A stretch of DNA of 64,000 bases, from assembly GCA_947034885.2 (NCBI GenBank), contig OX344758.2, forward strand, positions 19,309,067 to 19,373,066, written 5' to 3'. A program made the translations under genes and the position numbers. Under the pieces are notes generated by a model. The model was not told where the DNA came from, ran no database searches, and saw nothing but the letters and a program-made list of their open reading frames with translations. Shown piece after piece: positions 11,847 to 22,455 of the stretch; the stretch's first letter is position 1; the number at the start of each line of letters is the position of its first letter. This DNA comes from Thuidium tamariscinum (lineage: Eukaryota; Streptophyta; Bryopsida; Hypnales; Thuidiaceae).

Positions 11847-12507
11847 ATTACTCATAAAGTGATTTGGTTTTGATTTTTTCAATTAATAAGATACTTGGCA
11901 TCTTCTTATGTAGATAGTTGTAAAAGTGGGTGACCATCTATGCAATTGCAGTGTATAAAAAACAATGTGATGTTATTGTTTCCACGATTGCAGCCTCGTG
12001 ATGACAACCATGCATTTGGTATGAAAATCTATATAATTTGTATAGATATTTGATCCTTTCATTGAGATCCTTCTCTTATTTGTCATTCAACAACATCTAA
12101 CTATAATTGTTTGCAATTTTTATTTTCGTCATTTTTTTAGAGTGCCAAAGTTGTGATATTAAATATTGTAGTAGTGCTTCTAATTTCAAAATTCATCTAC
12201 ATATTGGATAGAAAATATCACATTTACAGAGCCTACATATCTATAATTATATTTTCATCCACAATTTGGTGATTTCATAAAAGATTTACTATTGATGTTC
12301 TAAGAGCTTAGTACAAAGCAAATTATTTTGGTACAAATTGACAATAAATTGCAAAAATAAACCCAACTAAACTATTGATGTTATCACTAATGACTTGAAA
12401 ATATAAAATTATGGCAATTGTAAAAATAACATCCATTGCTTCTACCGTTTGTAGTATTATTTTTCATCTGATAAGGTTCTATTTTTATGTTAGCTAATCA
12501 CATTACA
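11847..12507. other. AT-rich intergenic DNA, nothing recognised
   Basis: I see no gene, RNA or complete element in this stretch. Confidence 0.5.
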
Positions 12508-12509
12508 TA

Positions 12510-12792
12510 AGATGGGTACACCCAAAATCAGACCTACCTAAAATCACCATCATCACTTTTTGTACATCTCCAAAATCAAATATCTACATTCTTTGAAGAA
12601 ACAATTTTTGAAAATCTACCAAAAATAACTTTGACCATTCATAACTTTTGCATACAGTATCCAAATGTTGCATTCTTTCTTGTGTTGGAACCTCCTCTCA
12701 CTTACTAACAAGAAAATATGTATGAAATCTAACCAATTTAATAGTAGTAATTAGGCATAGTAGCAAAAATGGCAATTTTATGGTACCCACCT
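12510..12792 (+). mobile_element. TA-duplicating MITE, family A copy 2
   Basis: It begins AGATGGGTACACCCAAAAT and ends GGTACCCACCT, with TA on both sides (12508-12509 and 12793-12794). The interior matches the 29250 copy in the same orientation (AACTTTTGCATACAGTATCCAAATG-like text). It is 283 bp and non-coding. Confidence 0.7.
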
Positions 12793-13231
12793 TAAGGTTT
12801 TCAAGATGCAATCTACTTAATGTATGAAAACAAAGTTTTGTTGTCTAATTTGCAACTCTCTTTAATTTTTAGAAGTAGCTGGAGCATGATGAATTCCATT
12901 AGTACCTCTTCATGTAATAGTAACTGAAATCTCCCAACATCAAAATGGAAACAATTTGGCAAAAAAATCGTCATTCATGGCCACACTCCTGCCCCAATTA
13001 TTTTGAACTTATGTTTGTTGCCTTCCATTCATACAACTAATTTTATTTGACTTTCAACATCAATAATCTCCACATTTAGGAACTTTACACATCTACAGTA
13101 TACTTTCATTAGAAGTATTTGAAAATTACACAAATGTTTTGATAGAAAGGACAAGATCATCAACGTGGATGACAAGTAAGGGTTTAGGGTTTCATTCAAA
13201 TAATAATATGCCTAAAAATAGTTTGTTTTAA

Positions 13232-14462
13232 TCCCTAAAGCCCTAAATCGTGGTTTTTGGCAACATAGTGATTTCAAGCAACTCACTACAAATGGAATTT
13301 TTTTTCTTTGAAATTTTTATACAACATGTCCCCAAAGAGTAGCTTTAAGCCCCCAACAATTTTCATAACTTTTGACTACATGGTCAAAAAGTTATGGCAT
13401 GATATGCATTAGAAGAAATCTGAGGCCTCCAAAGGGCCGTTTCGGGGTTGATCCCCAAAATTGTTCCCTAACCACTGGTCGCTGTTAGGGCAGCATTTAC
13501 CAACAAATAAATAAATAAATAAATAAATAGGGTCTTGAAATATGAAAAAAAGCCCCAAATTTATTTTTAAATAAAATAAAATAAAATAACGTGGCACTCT
13601 CTCGACCACGTCGGATTTCAGTTCACGGGCCAGAAATTGCGTTCCCACAGTCCAGGAACCTGCAGTCTTCTATTGTTCTCAAATTTCTTCTAATGTTGTT
13701 TCCTTTGAAGTATAGGTAGCCCGGGCCAAAATAAAAATTTCTTTAAAATTTTTTCTTAAGAAATAAAATTTGAAATAGGTTTATTAGATTTTCATCTATG
13801 TGGAAAGCTTTGAATCATTCCATTTAGATAAATGAGTCAAGAGTTATGAGGAATTTCAATTTGTAGGTAGTTTGTGGGTAGTTATAGAATCTCTATTCTA
13901 CAAAAAAGTTTGAAGTTTTTAATTTAATTCAAGTTTTAATATTTTTGAAAAAAAACTAAAACATTGGGTGAAGTTTGTTTATAACAATATTTTAACCATT
14001 GGAATTGTCATTTTTCATTTCTATAAATAAATTGTTCACAATTTGTATTTTCAAGCATTTTCTACTTTTTTCTACTTGATTACTATTTTTTTCCTATATA
14101 TTGTACAATTCCAAATGATTTTAAAGTTTTTGAGCATATACTTAGTCAACTTGCATTGTAAAATGAATTCAAAGAATACTAACCATAATTTTGAGTATTT
14201 TTTTCATACAAATGTGACCTTGTAAAGTACAGTTGCCTGGATTTTTGCAGGAACAAAAAAAAAATTTCTAGTTCAAATTTTAATATCTTGCAATCTACAT
14301 AGTGAAAAATTTTGAAATTTTTCCACATCTTTTCAAACCATCTAACTACAAGATCTTATAGTTCAATATGTCAAATTTTTTTTTTCCAAAAACATTGTAC
14401 TTGTATTAGAAATCACAGTTCTAGAGCGATTTGGTGGAAACATAACAAAAAACCTTTAGAGA
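13232..14462 (+). mobile_element. Family C non-autonomous piggyBac-like element, copy 2
   Basis: TTAA at 13228-13231 and 14463-14466 flanks ends TCCCTAAAGCCC and the complement of TCTCTAAAGGTT. The interior aligns with the copy at 17343, except for a nested 289-bp element at 13407-13695. Without the insert it would be about 940 bp. Confidence 0.7.
13407..13695. mobile_element. Family D MITE nested in family C element
   Basis: It starts CATTAGAAGAAATCTGAGG and ends CTCAAATTTCTTCTAATG. A second good copy is at 24469. The empty site in the 17343 element (GCATGATATCTTGTTTTCC) shows that this block is an insertion. The centre holds an AAATA microsatellite and a GC-richer tract (CACGTCGGATTTCAGTTCACG). 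Confidence 0.7.
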
Positions 14463-14466
14463 TTAA

Positions 14467-15405
14467 GTGAAATTACAAATGAGGATAGATTCCCTTGTAT
14501 ACAACATGTTAAAATTTCACTTCAAAATTTTAATTTCTCAATTTATGATAGTGGTTTAGATGGTGGCCAACAACTTTTGTAAGTCACTCTACATAGAATT
14601 TTTTGTATATCATGTTTTAATGATAATTTTTCATCTATCTCCAATTAGAGTTAGGGATCCTTTTGCTCATCGTGCTTGGTTCTATGTGCTCTAGCTAGTT
14701 GCATGCAACTTTTGAAATTTATTGTTGCACTCTTTGGCTTGTTTTTTACTTTGTGCTACTATAAGCCTCTTTTTTACACTGTTTATTAATTATTGTCTTG
14801 TAGTAAGTTTTGTTTGTAATATTACTAACTTACATTTTTTCTTAAAATTGACTTCTTGTATAATGACCTAGCTTTACTCTAGGATCAATGGTATCCTATC
14901 TATAGTACAAGATTTCAGATCATTTTAAGTTATAGTCCATACTATCAATAGTCCTATTCAGTCATGAATAAAATTTCTCTAGATTTGCTCAAGTAAGTTT
15001 AGAGAGAGCTTAAAAACCTTCACTGCTAAATTGTTTATTCACACTTTTGTACATTAAGTAATCCTTAAGTAATCGACCCTCTACCTTACTTGAACAAATC
15101 TACATCATATAAAATTAAATATTCTTAGAATTTCTTTAGACCATAGTTATAGGTCTTCTAGAAAACCATTTTTTCCAAATTTTAGCTCAAAATTGAGTTT
15201 TACAATATAAAATTGGGGGCTAATTTTGGATAGTAAAAGATTTTTTTAATACCAAAAAAAAAAACAAGGTGCATAATAGTCATGACTATCTTGCCTATAA
15301 ATTTTGCATCATTTGTAGCAATAATACAAAAGTTTTATGCCAAAAATAGGGATAGCTTGTAACATGTAATATAAAATTATAGTACAAGTGTTTCTTGCAA
15401 TCACC
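14467..15405. other. Intergenic DNA ending in a family B transposon end
   Basis: No gene is visible. The stretch ends with GTACAAGTGTTTCTTGCAAT plus CACCC (to 15405), a right terminus of family B. Text from about 15120 matches the interior of that family. The corresponding left end was not found, so this is a truncated copy. Confidence 0.45.
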
Positions 15406-15952
15406 CTATGGTATTCTTGATGGAACTAGAGAAAGTCTCTCCCTCAAAAGTCTTGCGGTAGCTTATTGCTAGAGATTTGATCAATTTTTAGGGTCATGAC
15501 AAATTTGGACAGACATTACACCAAAAAAACATCAAGATTCAACTCTAGTATCTAAGAAGATCCTAAAATTGTTTTTGGACATCTTAGATGGTCTATTTAT
15601 CAAGTTAAATGGCTATAGGGCAAGCCATCCATTCCACAGACAAGTTGTCTACTTCATCCAAAAGATCATTTTTTTTGTTGATGTAAATGTAAATACATTA
15701 AGATGTGTCCAAACCAACGTTGACAAACATCTTGATAGAAAAAGCTAGTGTTACATTAATAGAGAAAACCCTTGTTGAAAATTTTCAAACTAAAAAAAAT
15801 CCATTTCAAAATTTTGAAGACATTTGGACTCAATATATTGTTGGCATCACATTAGTTAAGCCCTAAACTTGCTATTTGGCGGAATTTGACCCCAACACAT
15901 CTATTGGTGTTGTTTTTTAGGACCTATATTCCATTTGAGGACACAAGAAATT

Positions 15953-16025
15953 GCTATCTGCCTATGTATAGACTATAGAGGGTTAGATTTTTTGGAAGAC
16001 AAGTACGTACTTCAGGATAGTTTCA
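15953..16025 (+). mobile_element. Possible fossil Ty3/gypsy reverse-transcriptase fragment
   Basis: A short translated stretch contains CIDYRGL followed by D and KY at the spacing expected of the Ty3/gypsy reverse-transcriptase region (family norm: CxDYRxLN...). It is a small, broken fossil. No LTRs, gag, integrase or full polymerase could be identified nearby, so family assignment is tentative. Confidence 0.35.
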
Positions 16026-16564
16026 GATGATGCATTGGAGACGATGTGTTTTCTTCATTGATTGAATTCATGATGATAAATCAAATCTATACAAGGAGAG
16101 AGGGTAGAGAATGTAAATAGTCTTCAGAAGCTAGGAGTTGTTTGTATTGATACTATTCTTGTATTGATGGACTATGGTTAGTTGGGTGATCTCTCTATGG
16201 AGGATCTCATTGGACTTTATGATGGATTTAATTTAATTGAACAAGTGATCTCACTTTGTAGGATTTCATTGATGAACATTTGGAGGAGTGATTCTTTTTG
16301 CAAAAGTATTTAATTGTAATCCATCTTTGCATTTCTAGCATTGTATTCAATTTTGGCTTATATGAGCTAATTTTTAGGCTAAGTTGTATTTCTAAGAATC
16401 AAAGCTTTGAAGTTGATTTTCTTCTCATGACAATTTTTAATAGAAAATGTAGGATTCATTCTCTATTCACAACACTTCTAATACTTGAGGTACTTCATTG
16501 TGTTGTCAAGTTTCATTTCTATATATGAAACTATTGCAATCATAATTAAAAGAACCTTCTAACT
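16026..16564. other. Intergenic DNA, nothing recognised
   Basis: AT-rich sequence with two related phrases (GTGATCTCTCTATGGAGGAT and GTGATCTCACTTTGTAGGAT), about 70 bp apart. No gene could be supported. Confidence 0.4.
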
Positions 16565-16779
16565 CACTAGGAAAAAATTCTTGTTTTAGGTGATAGATTT
16601 TAGAACCCCCAATGTAACAACCTGTCTTTTTATGTCAACAATAATGTCTACCATAATAACTTGATGTTTGCCATAGCATCTTTATGTCATGGAGGAAATT
16701 ACTCTTGATATAAAAAGATGGGTTGTTATATAGGGTGACACCTAAAATCCTTCACCTAAAACATGGGTTTCTTGTAGTG
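16565..16779. mobile_element. CACTA-type MITE, 215 bp
   Basis: It opens CACTAGGAAAAAATTCTTG and closes GGGTTTCTTGTAGTG. Inner arms pair through TTTTAGGTGATAGATTTTAG and its near complement. A central stretch (GTAACAACC...TTTTTATGTCAACAA) is shared with the 43820 element, placing both in one family. No clean 3-bp duplication remains. Confidence 0.7.
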
Positions 16780-17338
16780 AAAGTCATACTTTATACATCT
16801 TAGTTTACATTATTTAATTATGAATATTGGGTTCACTTATATGATATGATGTATATACAATAAATGGTCATAAGTTGTCACTTTTTAGAGTGACAAGAAA
16901 AAAAATGAAGAATTATATTTTTTTTCCTTCAAAATCTAACAATACTAATTTATACTAGACTTCTTTGGTCATGTGTGGAAAAAAATTATAATATTTGATT
17001 GGAGGGATCTAAGGATTATGATGTTTGAAGGTAGAAAAATAAGTTGTTTTATGACCTTGCTCAACAAGGCCAACAAACATTAATTCCTTCTAGAGTGAGA
17101 TTTTTACACTATTTATGGTTATTATTTTGACAATTGCAACTTGTATCATGTAAGTTACATACTTGCCAAAATTTCAAATTTATAGGAAGACTTCTGCACA
17201 TTTTGCCCAAAGTTGTCTAAAAAATTCAAAGCAATATGACTTTGGATTCAAGAACTCAATTGAAAAAAAAATTAGATTTTCAACAAGAAGGTGCATATTT
17301 ATACATTTTGTAAGTTGAAACACTTAGTCATGTAGGGG
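16780..17338. other. AT-rich intergenic DNA, nothing recognised
   Basis: No gene or complete element was found in this stretch. Confidence 0.45.
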
Positions 17339-17342
17339 TTAA

Positions 17343-18187
17343 CTTCTTAATAACCAAGCTACATTTTTTGGCAACATAAAATTTTTGGCAAGTACATGTG
17401 ACTAGAGATTTTATTTATATTTCTTTGAAAATCTCACAAAACATGTGGACAACAAATATCATTAAGACCCAATAATTTTTATAGCTTTTGACTACATAGT
17501 TAAAATTTTTATTGCATGATATCTTGTTTTCCTTTCAACTTGAGGAATTTGGAGAGATTTGAAAGATTATAGATAAAAATGTGACATTGATTTTTTAGAT
17601 TTATTTGCAAGTAGTTATAGATTCTCTACCCTAAAATAAACTTTGAAGTCCTTTATTTAACTCAATTTTCAATAATTAAAAAAATAAAAATAAAATTGAG
17701 TGTAGATTGTATATTACAACATTACAATAATTGGGATTGACATTTTTGATTTCATAAATAAATTCTTAACAAATTAGTATTTTGAATCATTTTCTACTTC
17801 TTCCTACTTACTATTTTTTTCCTATTTGTTGTAGGATTCAAAATGATTTGAAATTTTTCAAGCATGAAACCAACTTGACTTGGAGTATGAATCCAAAGAA
17901 GCACCAAAATTTTGGACATTTTTTTATACAAATGTGAGCTTGTGAAGTGCAACTGCTTGGTTTTTTGTAGGGCCAAAAAAAAATTTGTAATTAAAAATAA
18001 TAATATCTTGAAATCCACATAATAAAAAAAATTCTAAAAATTTTCAACATCTTCTCAAACCAAATTACTACAAGATCTTACATTTAGATGTGTCAAAAAA
18101 TGTTATTTTTCTAAACTTTGATACTTGTAATAAAAATGGCAATTTTGGAATTTTTTTGGTTAAAACAGAGTCAAAGAAATTCAGGGG
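17343..18187 (+). mobile_element. Family C non-autonomous piggyBac-like element, copy 3
   Basis: TTAA at 17339-17342 and 18188-18191 bounds an 845-bp copy with no nested insertion. The left 36 bp aligns base for base in length with the other two copies up to the TTTTTTGGCAACATA motif. The left end is diverged (CTTCTTAATAACC) and the right is the complement of CCCCTGAATTTC. It serves as the empty-site reference for the insertions in copies 1 and 2. Confidence 0.65.
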
Positions 18188-18191
18188 TTAA

Positions 18192-18765
18192 AGAACTCTT
18201 TCAAACCTCCTTATCCTAAACTGCCCAACCTATTTCAATGCGACTTCTGAAATTTCCGCTCCATATATCCTATTTGTGCTCTATGATTTAATGAATTTAT
18301 TTTTATTTTTTAATCCAGAAATGAGATCAAATTGGCCGTTCATAAGAATCTCAAATCTTGATTGGATAGATTGAATTTCTATTTATCATTTTACCTTCTT
18401 AATTTATGAAAATCAAAAGCTACTTGACAGAATTCTAGGGGTATAAAAGTAAAGATTTCATGTTGATTACAAGAAATTGGTTACAGAATGAGCGAAAAAA
18501 AGTCTAAGATTTCAACAAGTTTAACTATAACATGCCAGGATATTATTTGCTGTGATATAGTCCAAATTGGCAATTCTGGGAAAAAAATTGCATTATTGTG
18601 AGTACCGATAGATGAAAACGTAAAAAAATCACTAAATTTCTTAATATCAAGTAGGACTCATAAAATTGCCACGTGTGGATGAATACATTTTCAAGAGGAT
18701 GAATGAATGATTTGCCAGCCATAATCTACATAATATATGTGATGCAAGTAGCTTCATCACCATAA
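18192..18765. other. Intergenic DNA, nothing recognised
   Basis: Moderately AT-rich sequence with no coding or RNA gene visible. Confidence 0.4.
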
Positions 18766-19335
18766 GGGAGGAGGCTCAGAAACCGCTCATTTAAGAGCTG
18801 ATCTCCCTTTTTCATGTATTTCTTTAGATGCAAATATTTTGAACTTATTTTTTTGTCAAAGAAAACTATTCTAGGAATCTAACACAAGTTGTTTCATATT
18901 TTTTGAAGCATTACTGAATTAGTTATGAATTTTCAAACACAGTCTGGCATAGGGTCCTATTTGTGATCAGTAGGCCTCACAAACTCATACATGCACAGTT
19001 TGGAAACAAATCTATCTGTGTTCAAGAGCTAGCATTGCAACATGGAAAAAGTAATCAAGGTGGTTTCTAAATGCATTCCTTCCAAAATGCTTGAATTAAT
19101 CATTATTTCAGATTTTGTAACACTTGAAAGAAGGGGGTTCAACAACCAAGTCTTATTTATTCACTTAGTTGAGAATGAAGCCACTGTGGCTCTGAAACCA
19201 TCCATTGAAGAAGGAAAAAACAAACTCTTATCATGCTACAATGTAATTGGAAATTCATTTACCCACAATCAAGTTCCATTTCACAGCCTCCTACTGCATG
19301 GTTGCGAAAGCCTGGGCGATTTCAGAGCCCTCTCC
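18766..19335. mobile_element. Family E non-autonomous element, copy 1
   Basis: The left end GGGAGGAGGCTCAGAAACCG and the right end CAGAGCCCTCTCC form inverted termini. The interior matches 52469-53070 (ACACAAGTTGTTTCATA, GCATTGCAACATG). The 154-codon open frame at 19042-19503 starts inside this repeat and is therefore not called a gene. Confidence 0.6.
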
Positions 19336-19766
19336 TATAGTCAAAATCGCTACCTGGCAAAACTCTTCTTCAGTGTTCAATTGGCAAAAAAATATCCCCT
19401 AGCTGGATACCTCCGTTGCAGACCTCAAACCGCACACGTCTTTCATAACAACTTACAATCTGCCAAATGCACAAATAGTCAAGTGTTGCACTGCTGCAGT
19501 TGAATTAGAATTAAACTAGGTATGCCACAGTTGAAGCTCTTCGAAGACTCACATCCTCCAGGAAGTCAACCATGGAAATCATTTATCACACTTGCCGTTG
19601 ACACTAGATCCACCAACTCCGTCTTCCAGTAGCTCTACAAAAACACTACCCTTAATGCATCATCAATAATTAGTTGGCACCGATCCGATCCAGTCAGATT
19701 TGGTGATTTGTAAATCAAACACAACGACCTGCGAAAGTTGCCATAATCGTCCCTGATAGGCACACA

Positions 19767-19775
19767 ATATATAAG
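19767..19775 (+). promoter_or_regulatory. Likely TATA box of the nsLTP gene
   Basis: ATATATAAG lies 125 bp upstream of the nsLTP start codon, leaving room for a roughly 100-bp pyrimidine-rich 5' leader. Position and sequence fit a plant TATA element. Confidence 0.55.
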
Positions 19776-19899
19776 ACTGCTGGGTAATCACTCTAAATCA
19801 CCTTCACTTTCAGAGCGTCTTTCCGTCTTCCAAGTTTCATCAGCATCGTCTCCTTCTGTGTTCTTCAGTTCAGCAGTAGTAAAGCAGTGTCCAACAGCA

Positions 19900-20697
19900 A
19901 TGGCAGGATCCAAGGGTGTTGCTTACGCAGCTCTTGTGGGCATTTGCGTGCTGGTGGTGATGGCCATGGTGACCGAATCCAACGCTGCTGGGACGTGCAG
20001 CGTGAACGCACTGTACCCATGTGTGAGGGCCATTCAAGGCGCTCGCCCTCCTGCGCCCAGCAAGCAGTGCTGCAATGTGGTGAAGAGCGTGGACAAGAAC
20101 TGCATGTGCAACCAGCTGAAGTCGTCCTCGTTCCCTGCACAGATGGTGAAGAATGGTTTGCAGCTGCCCAAGAAGTGCGGTCGCACGGACCTGCGTGGCT
20201 TCAAATGTGGTCGTAAGTGCATGAAACCAACACTTATGATGCTTCTCTGCTTACTTATTGTATCCTCATCGCTCAACATAGCATTCTACAGCGATGTTGA
20301 TCACCCACCCTTTTCACTGTAGTTGCAATACAGTTGACGTTAACTACACTTGCCTAAGATAGCTGCTTGCGTGCCAGCACATTCATTCATGAACTCAAAA
20401 TGGGAGAATTTCAGAGAAACAGAACATATGTAGTTCTTGGATAATCTAACTCTTTCTGGAATTATTAGCAGGTGTTTGTAGCTCCTTCAGATGTTATGAA
20501 TGTCGCCTTACAGGATCAGCAATTTTACCTCTGTGATACGAAACTTGTATCTATGTGCATCATTGAGCGTTGATCCTGTGCACACTTCAAAAGCTCACAT
20601 GCTGTACGCACAGTAGTCCGAGTTTTCCAGATTCGGAACTGACAAGGCAGTCCTGTTTCTTATTCTTATTCTTCCAGGTTACACGTTCCCCTACTGA
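19900..20697 (+). CDS. Non-specific lipid transfer protein (type 2-like)
   Basis: Exon 1 (19900-20212) and a 20-nt exon 2 (20678-20697) give a 110-residue secreted protein. Residues 1-28 form a signal peptide. Eight cysteines at 33, 41, 57, 58, 68, 70, 93 and 103 follow the C..C..CC..CXC..C..C pattern that builds the four-disulfide, lipid-binding helix bundle. The X of CXC is Met, a hydrophobic residue as in type 2 proteins. The donor C|GTAAGT right after the eighth cysteine and the acceptor TTCTTATTCTTCCAG yield the ending GRYTFPY. Reading through the intron would instead add a membrane-like tail, which I reject. The product probably acts in the cell wall or cuticle, inferred from the family. 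Confidence 0.9.
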
Positions 20698-21261
20698 GCG
20701 CTGCAGTTACAAAGCCCTGGGGAAGACGATCACGATGAACTGCATATAAGTTAGCGGTTCTCAGAGATTGGGCAGAAGGCCATAATCTCAACAAGTGACG
20801 CAGCCTCTGGAGCTGGATACTTTTAAATTTCATGAAACTTGTAGATGAGTGCTCACTGCAGTATATATGCAGTGATAGTACTAGGTGAGCCAGTTTGAAC
20901 TGGTAGCACTAATTATCTCAACTGCCTACTTGTCATGAAAATTTTATCTACAATAAACCCTTACGGCATTTTGTAGCACTAGCACAAGTTAGTGCTTGCA
21001 AAGGGTATTCCCAGTCCATGCTTACTGCACTGTTAGTTACCTTCACAATTGTCACACCCAGTTCGTGTCATCTTTCAGGAATTAACAGTGAGTGTCCGAT
21101 GGGGGACTAGTTCTATGCCACAAGATATGATACAAAATCGTATAAAATATGATTTCTATCTTTCAATGTGTTCAGTGGTGAACGGAATACTCACAACCAG
21201 TAGTCCATGAATGTGTGTTGAAAGTCATCGTACTTGTGTCAAGGTAATTGGTCGCCCATCG
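20698..21261. other. Convergent 3' flanks of nsLTP and CCR4-like genes
   Basis: Probable 3' UTRs of the two convergent genes, with AATAAA-like text near 20951. No further gene is visible. Confidence 0.5.
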
Positions 21262-22452
21262 TCATGAGCTGGAGATGATCTGTTTTGTGTCTCTGTTTGG
21301 CACGAAGGAGAATTCGCAAGCCAAAGCCAAATGATCGCTGGCCCATTGCTGCGCAGGAAGCGCTTTGTCACGCTGCAGTACAGAATTTGGAAGAGTGTCC
21401 AACACTCTCACGGCACACAGATTATCGGTATGCCATATATAATCAACAGTACTACTGAAACTCTTGTGAAAAGATGTTACGAAAGGCTCTCCTCTTGCAT
21501 CTCTGCTACCCGGCCTTCCCTCAATTTCTGAGTACGCACTTCGCAGTTTCAACTTGTGTTGGAGTGCAGAGAGGGTCCTCTCGCCAGTGGCTGCCATCAC
21601 CTCGAATTGATCCCAGCCCTGGCGCGCAGAGCTTCTCTTGCTAACAGACTCGGAATCCGAACCCCTAAATGTGCGGTTAGACACTTTGTGTCTGAATCGT
21701 TTCTCAGTTTCAAGAGGCTCTTCTTGCCCTGAAATGTTACGTCGATTAAGGCCCGTTAAATCCAAATGTGAGGAAGATAAAAACCTATACAACGGACTCC
21801 ACGGCGTACAATTGAAGTCACCCGCTATTGCCACAGGCACATTCCCCCACTTTTCCGACATCACGTTCAGATTCTCCAAGAAAACGCGAGCTTGACCCAA
21901 TTTCACCTCGCCCCGCAAAGGATTGAACATCATATGAACGTTCCCCACAACGACACGGTTCCTAACCCCTACTTCCTCAAACCCTAAACTATCATTGCTC
22001 AATTGACTTTCCAAAACGCAAATTTGCGCGACATTGTCTCGGAGTTTGAAATCTTGAAACTCAATGCTCTGCTCCTCCAGCAACGCAAACCTCGTCTCCC
22101 TCCAAAACACGGCACAACCGTCACGACAGGCGCCCGTGCGCTTTTTGTACACACCCACGTAGCCCGATTTGCGAAGTTCCTTAGAGAATTCGCGGTAGCG
22201 GTCCACTTCTTGCAAGCATATGACATCGGGAGAGATGTTGAGAATTTGATCTATGAGTTTTCGCTTGCGGGAGTTCCAGTTCGTGATCAAAGCGGGAATG
22301 TGGGTCTGTAAATCTGTGGAGTGAGTGCGAGCATTTGAGTCTGCAAGAGTGTTGTAGGACAAGACTAGAAATCTCTCGTCGTGGGTGGGCAGTAATTGAC
22401 GGGCTTGAAGCCAGTGCCGGTGCTCCTCGCCGTCGTCTGCCATTGCCATCAT
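21262..22452 (-). CDS. CCR4-like deadenylase / endonuclease-exonuclease-phosphatase protein
   Basis: An intronless 396-residue protein begins MMAMADDGEE; the first true ATG is at 22452. It carries the full EEP nuclease signature: SYNTLAD (Asn34), CLQEVD (Glu82), GDFNCTPWSPLY (Asp212, Asn214) and SDHLAL (Asp373, His374). These are the metal-binding and catalytic residues of the CCR4/Nocturnin clade. SPDVICLQEVDRY and the closing SDH most resemble plant 'carbon catabolite repressor protein 4 homolog' proteins, which shorten mRNA poly(A) tails. There is no leucine-rich repeat, as is usual for plant CCR4 homologs. The segment between GDFN and SDH is Ser/Arg-rich and probably disordered. The lack of introns could mean an old retrocopy or simple intron loss; the frame is intact. 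Confidence 0.88.
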   Translation of the reverse strand: MMAMADDGEEHRHWLQARQLLPTHDERFLVLSYNTLADSNARTHSTDLQTHIPALITNWNSRKRKLIDQILNISPDVICLQEVDRYREFSKELRKSGYVGVYKKRTGACRDGCAVFWRETRFALLEEQSIEFQDFKLRDNVAQICVLESQLSNDSLGFEEVGVRNRVVVGNVHMMFNPLRGEVKLGQARVFLENLNVMSEKWGNVPVAIAGDFNCTPWSPLYRFLSSSHLDLTGLNRRNISGQEEPLETEKRFRHKVSNRTFRGSDSESVSKRSSARQGWDQFEVMAATGERTLSALQHKLKLRSAYSEIEGRPGSRDARGEPFVTSFHKSFSSTVDYIWHTDNLCAVRVLDTLPNSVLQRDKALPAQQWASDHLALACEFSFVPNRDTKQIISSS

Positions 22453-22455
22453 CAA

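Noticed and set aside
19042-19503. 153-residue open frame upstream of the nsLTP gene
   Set aside because: It begins inside a family E repeat whose other copies have no such frame, and no domain or splice context supports it.
20213-20322. Read-through C-terminus of the nsLTP (membrane-like tail)
   Set aside because: It lies beyond a consensus GTAAGT donor right after the eighth cysteine; the spliced ending has normal family length.
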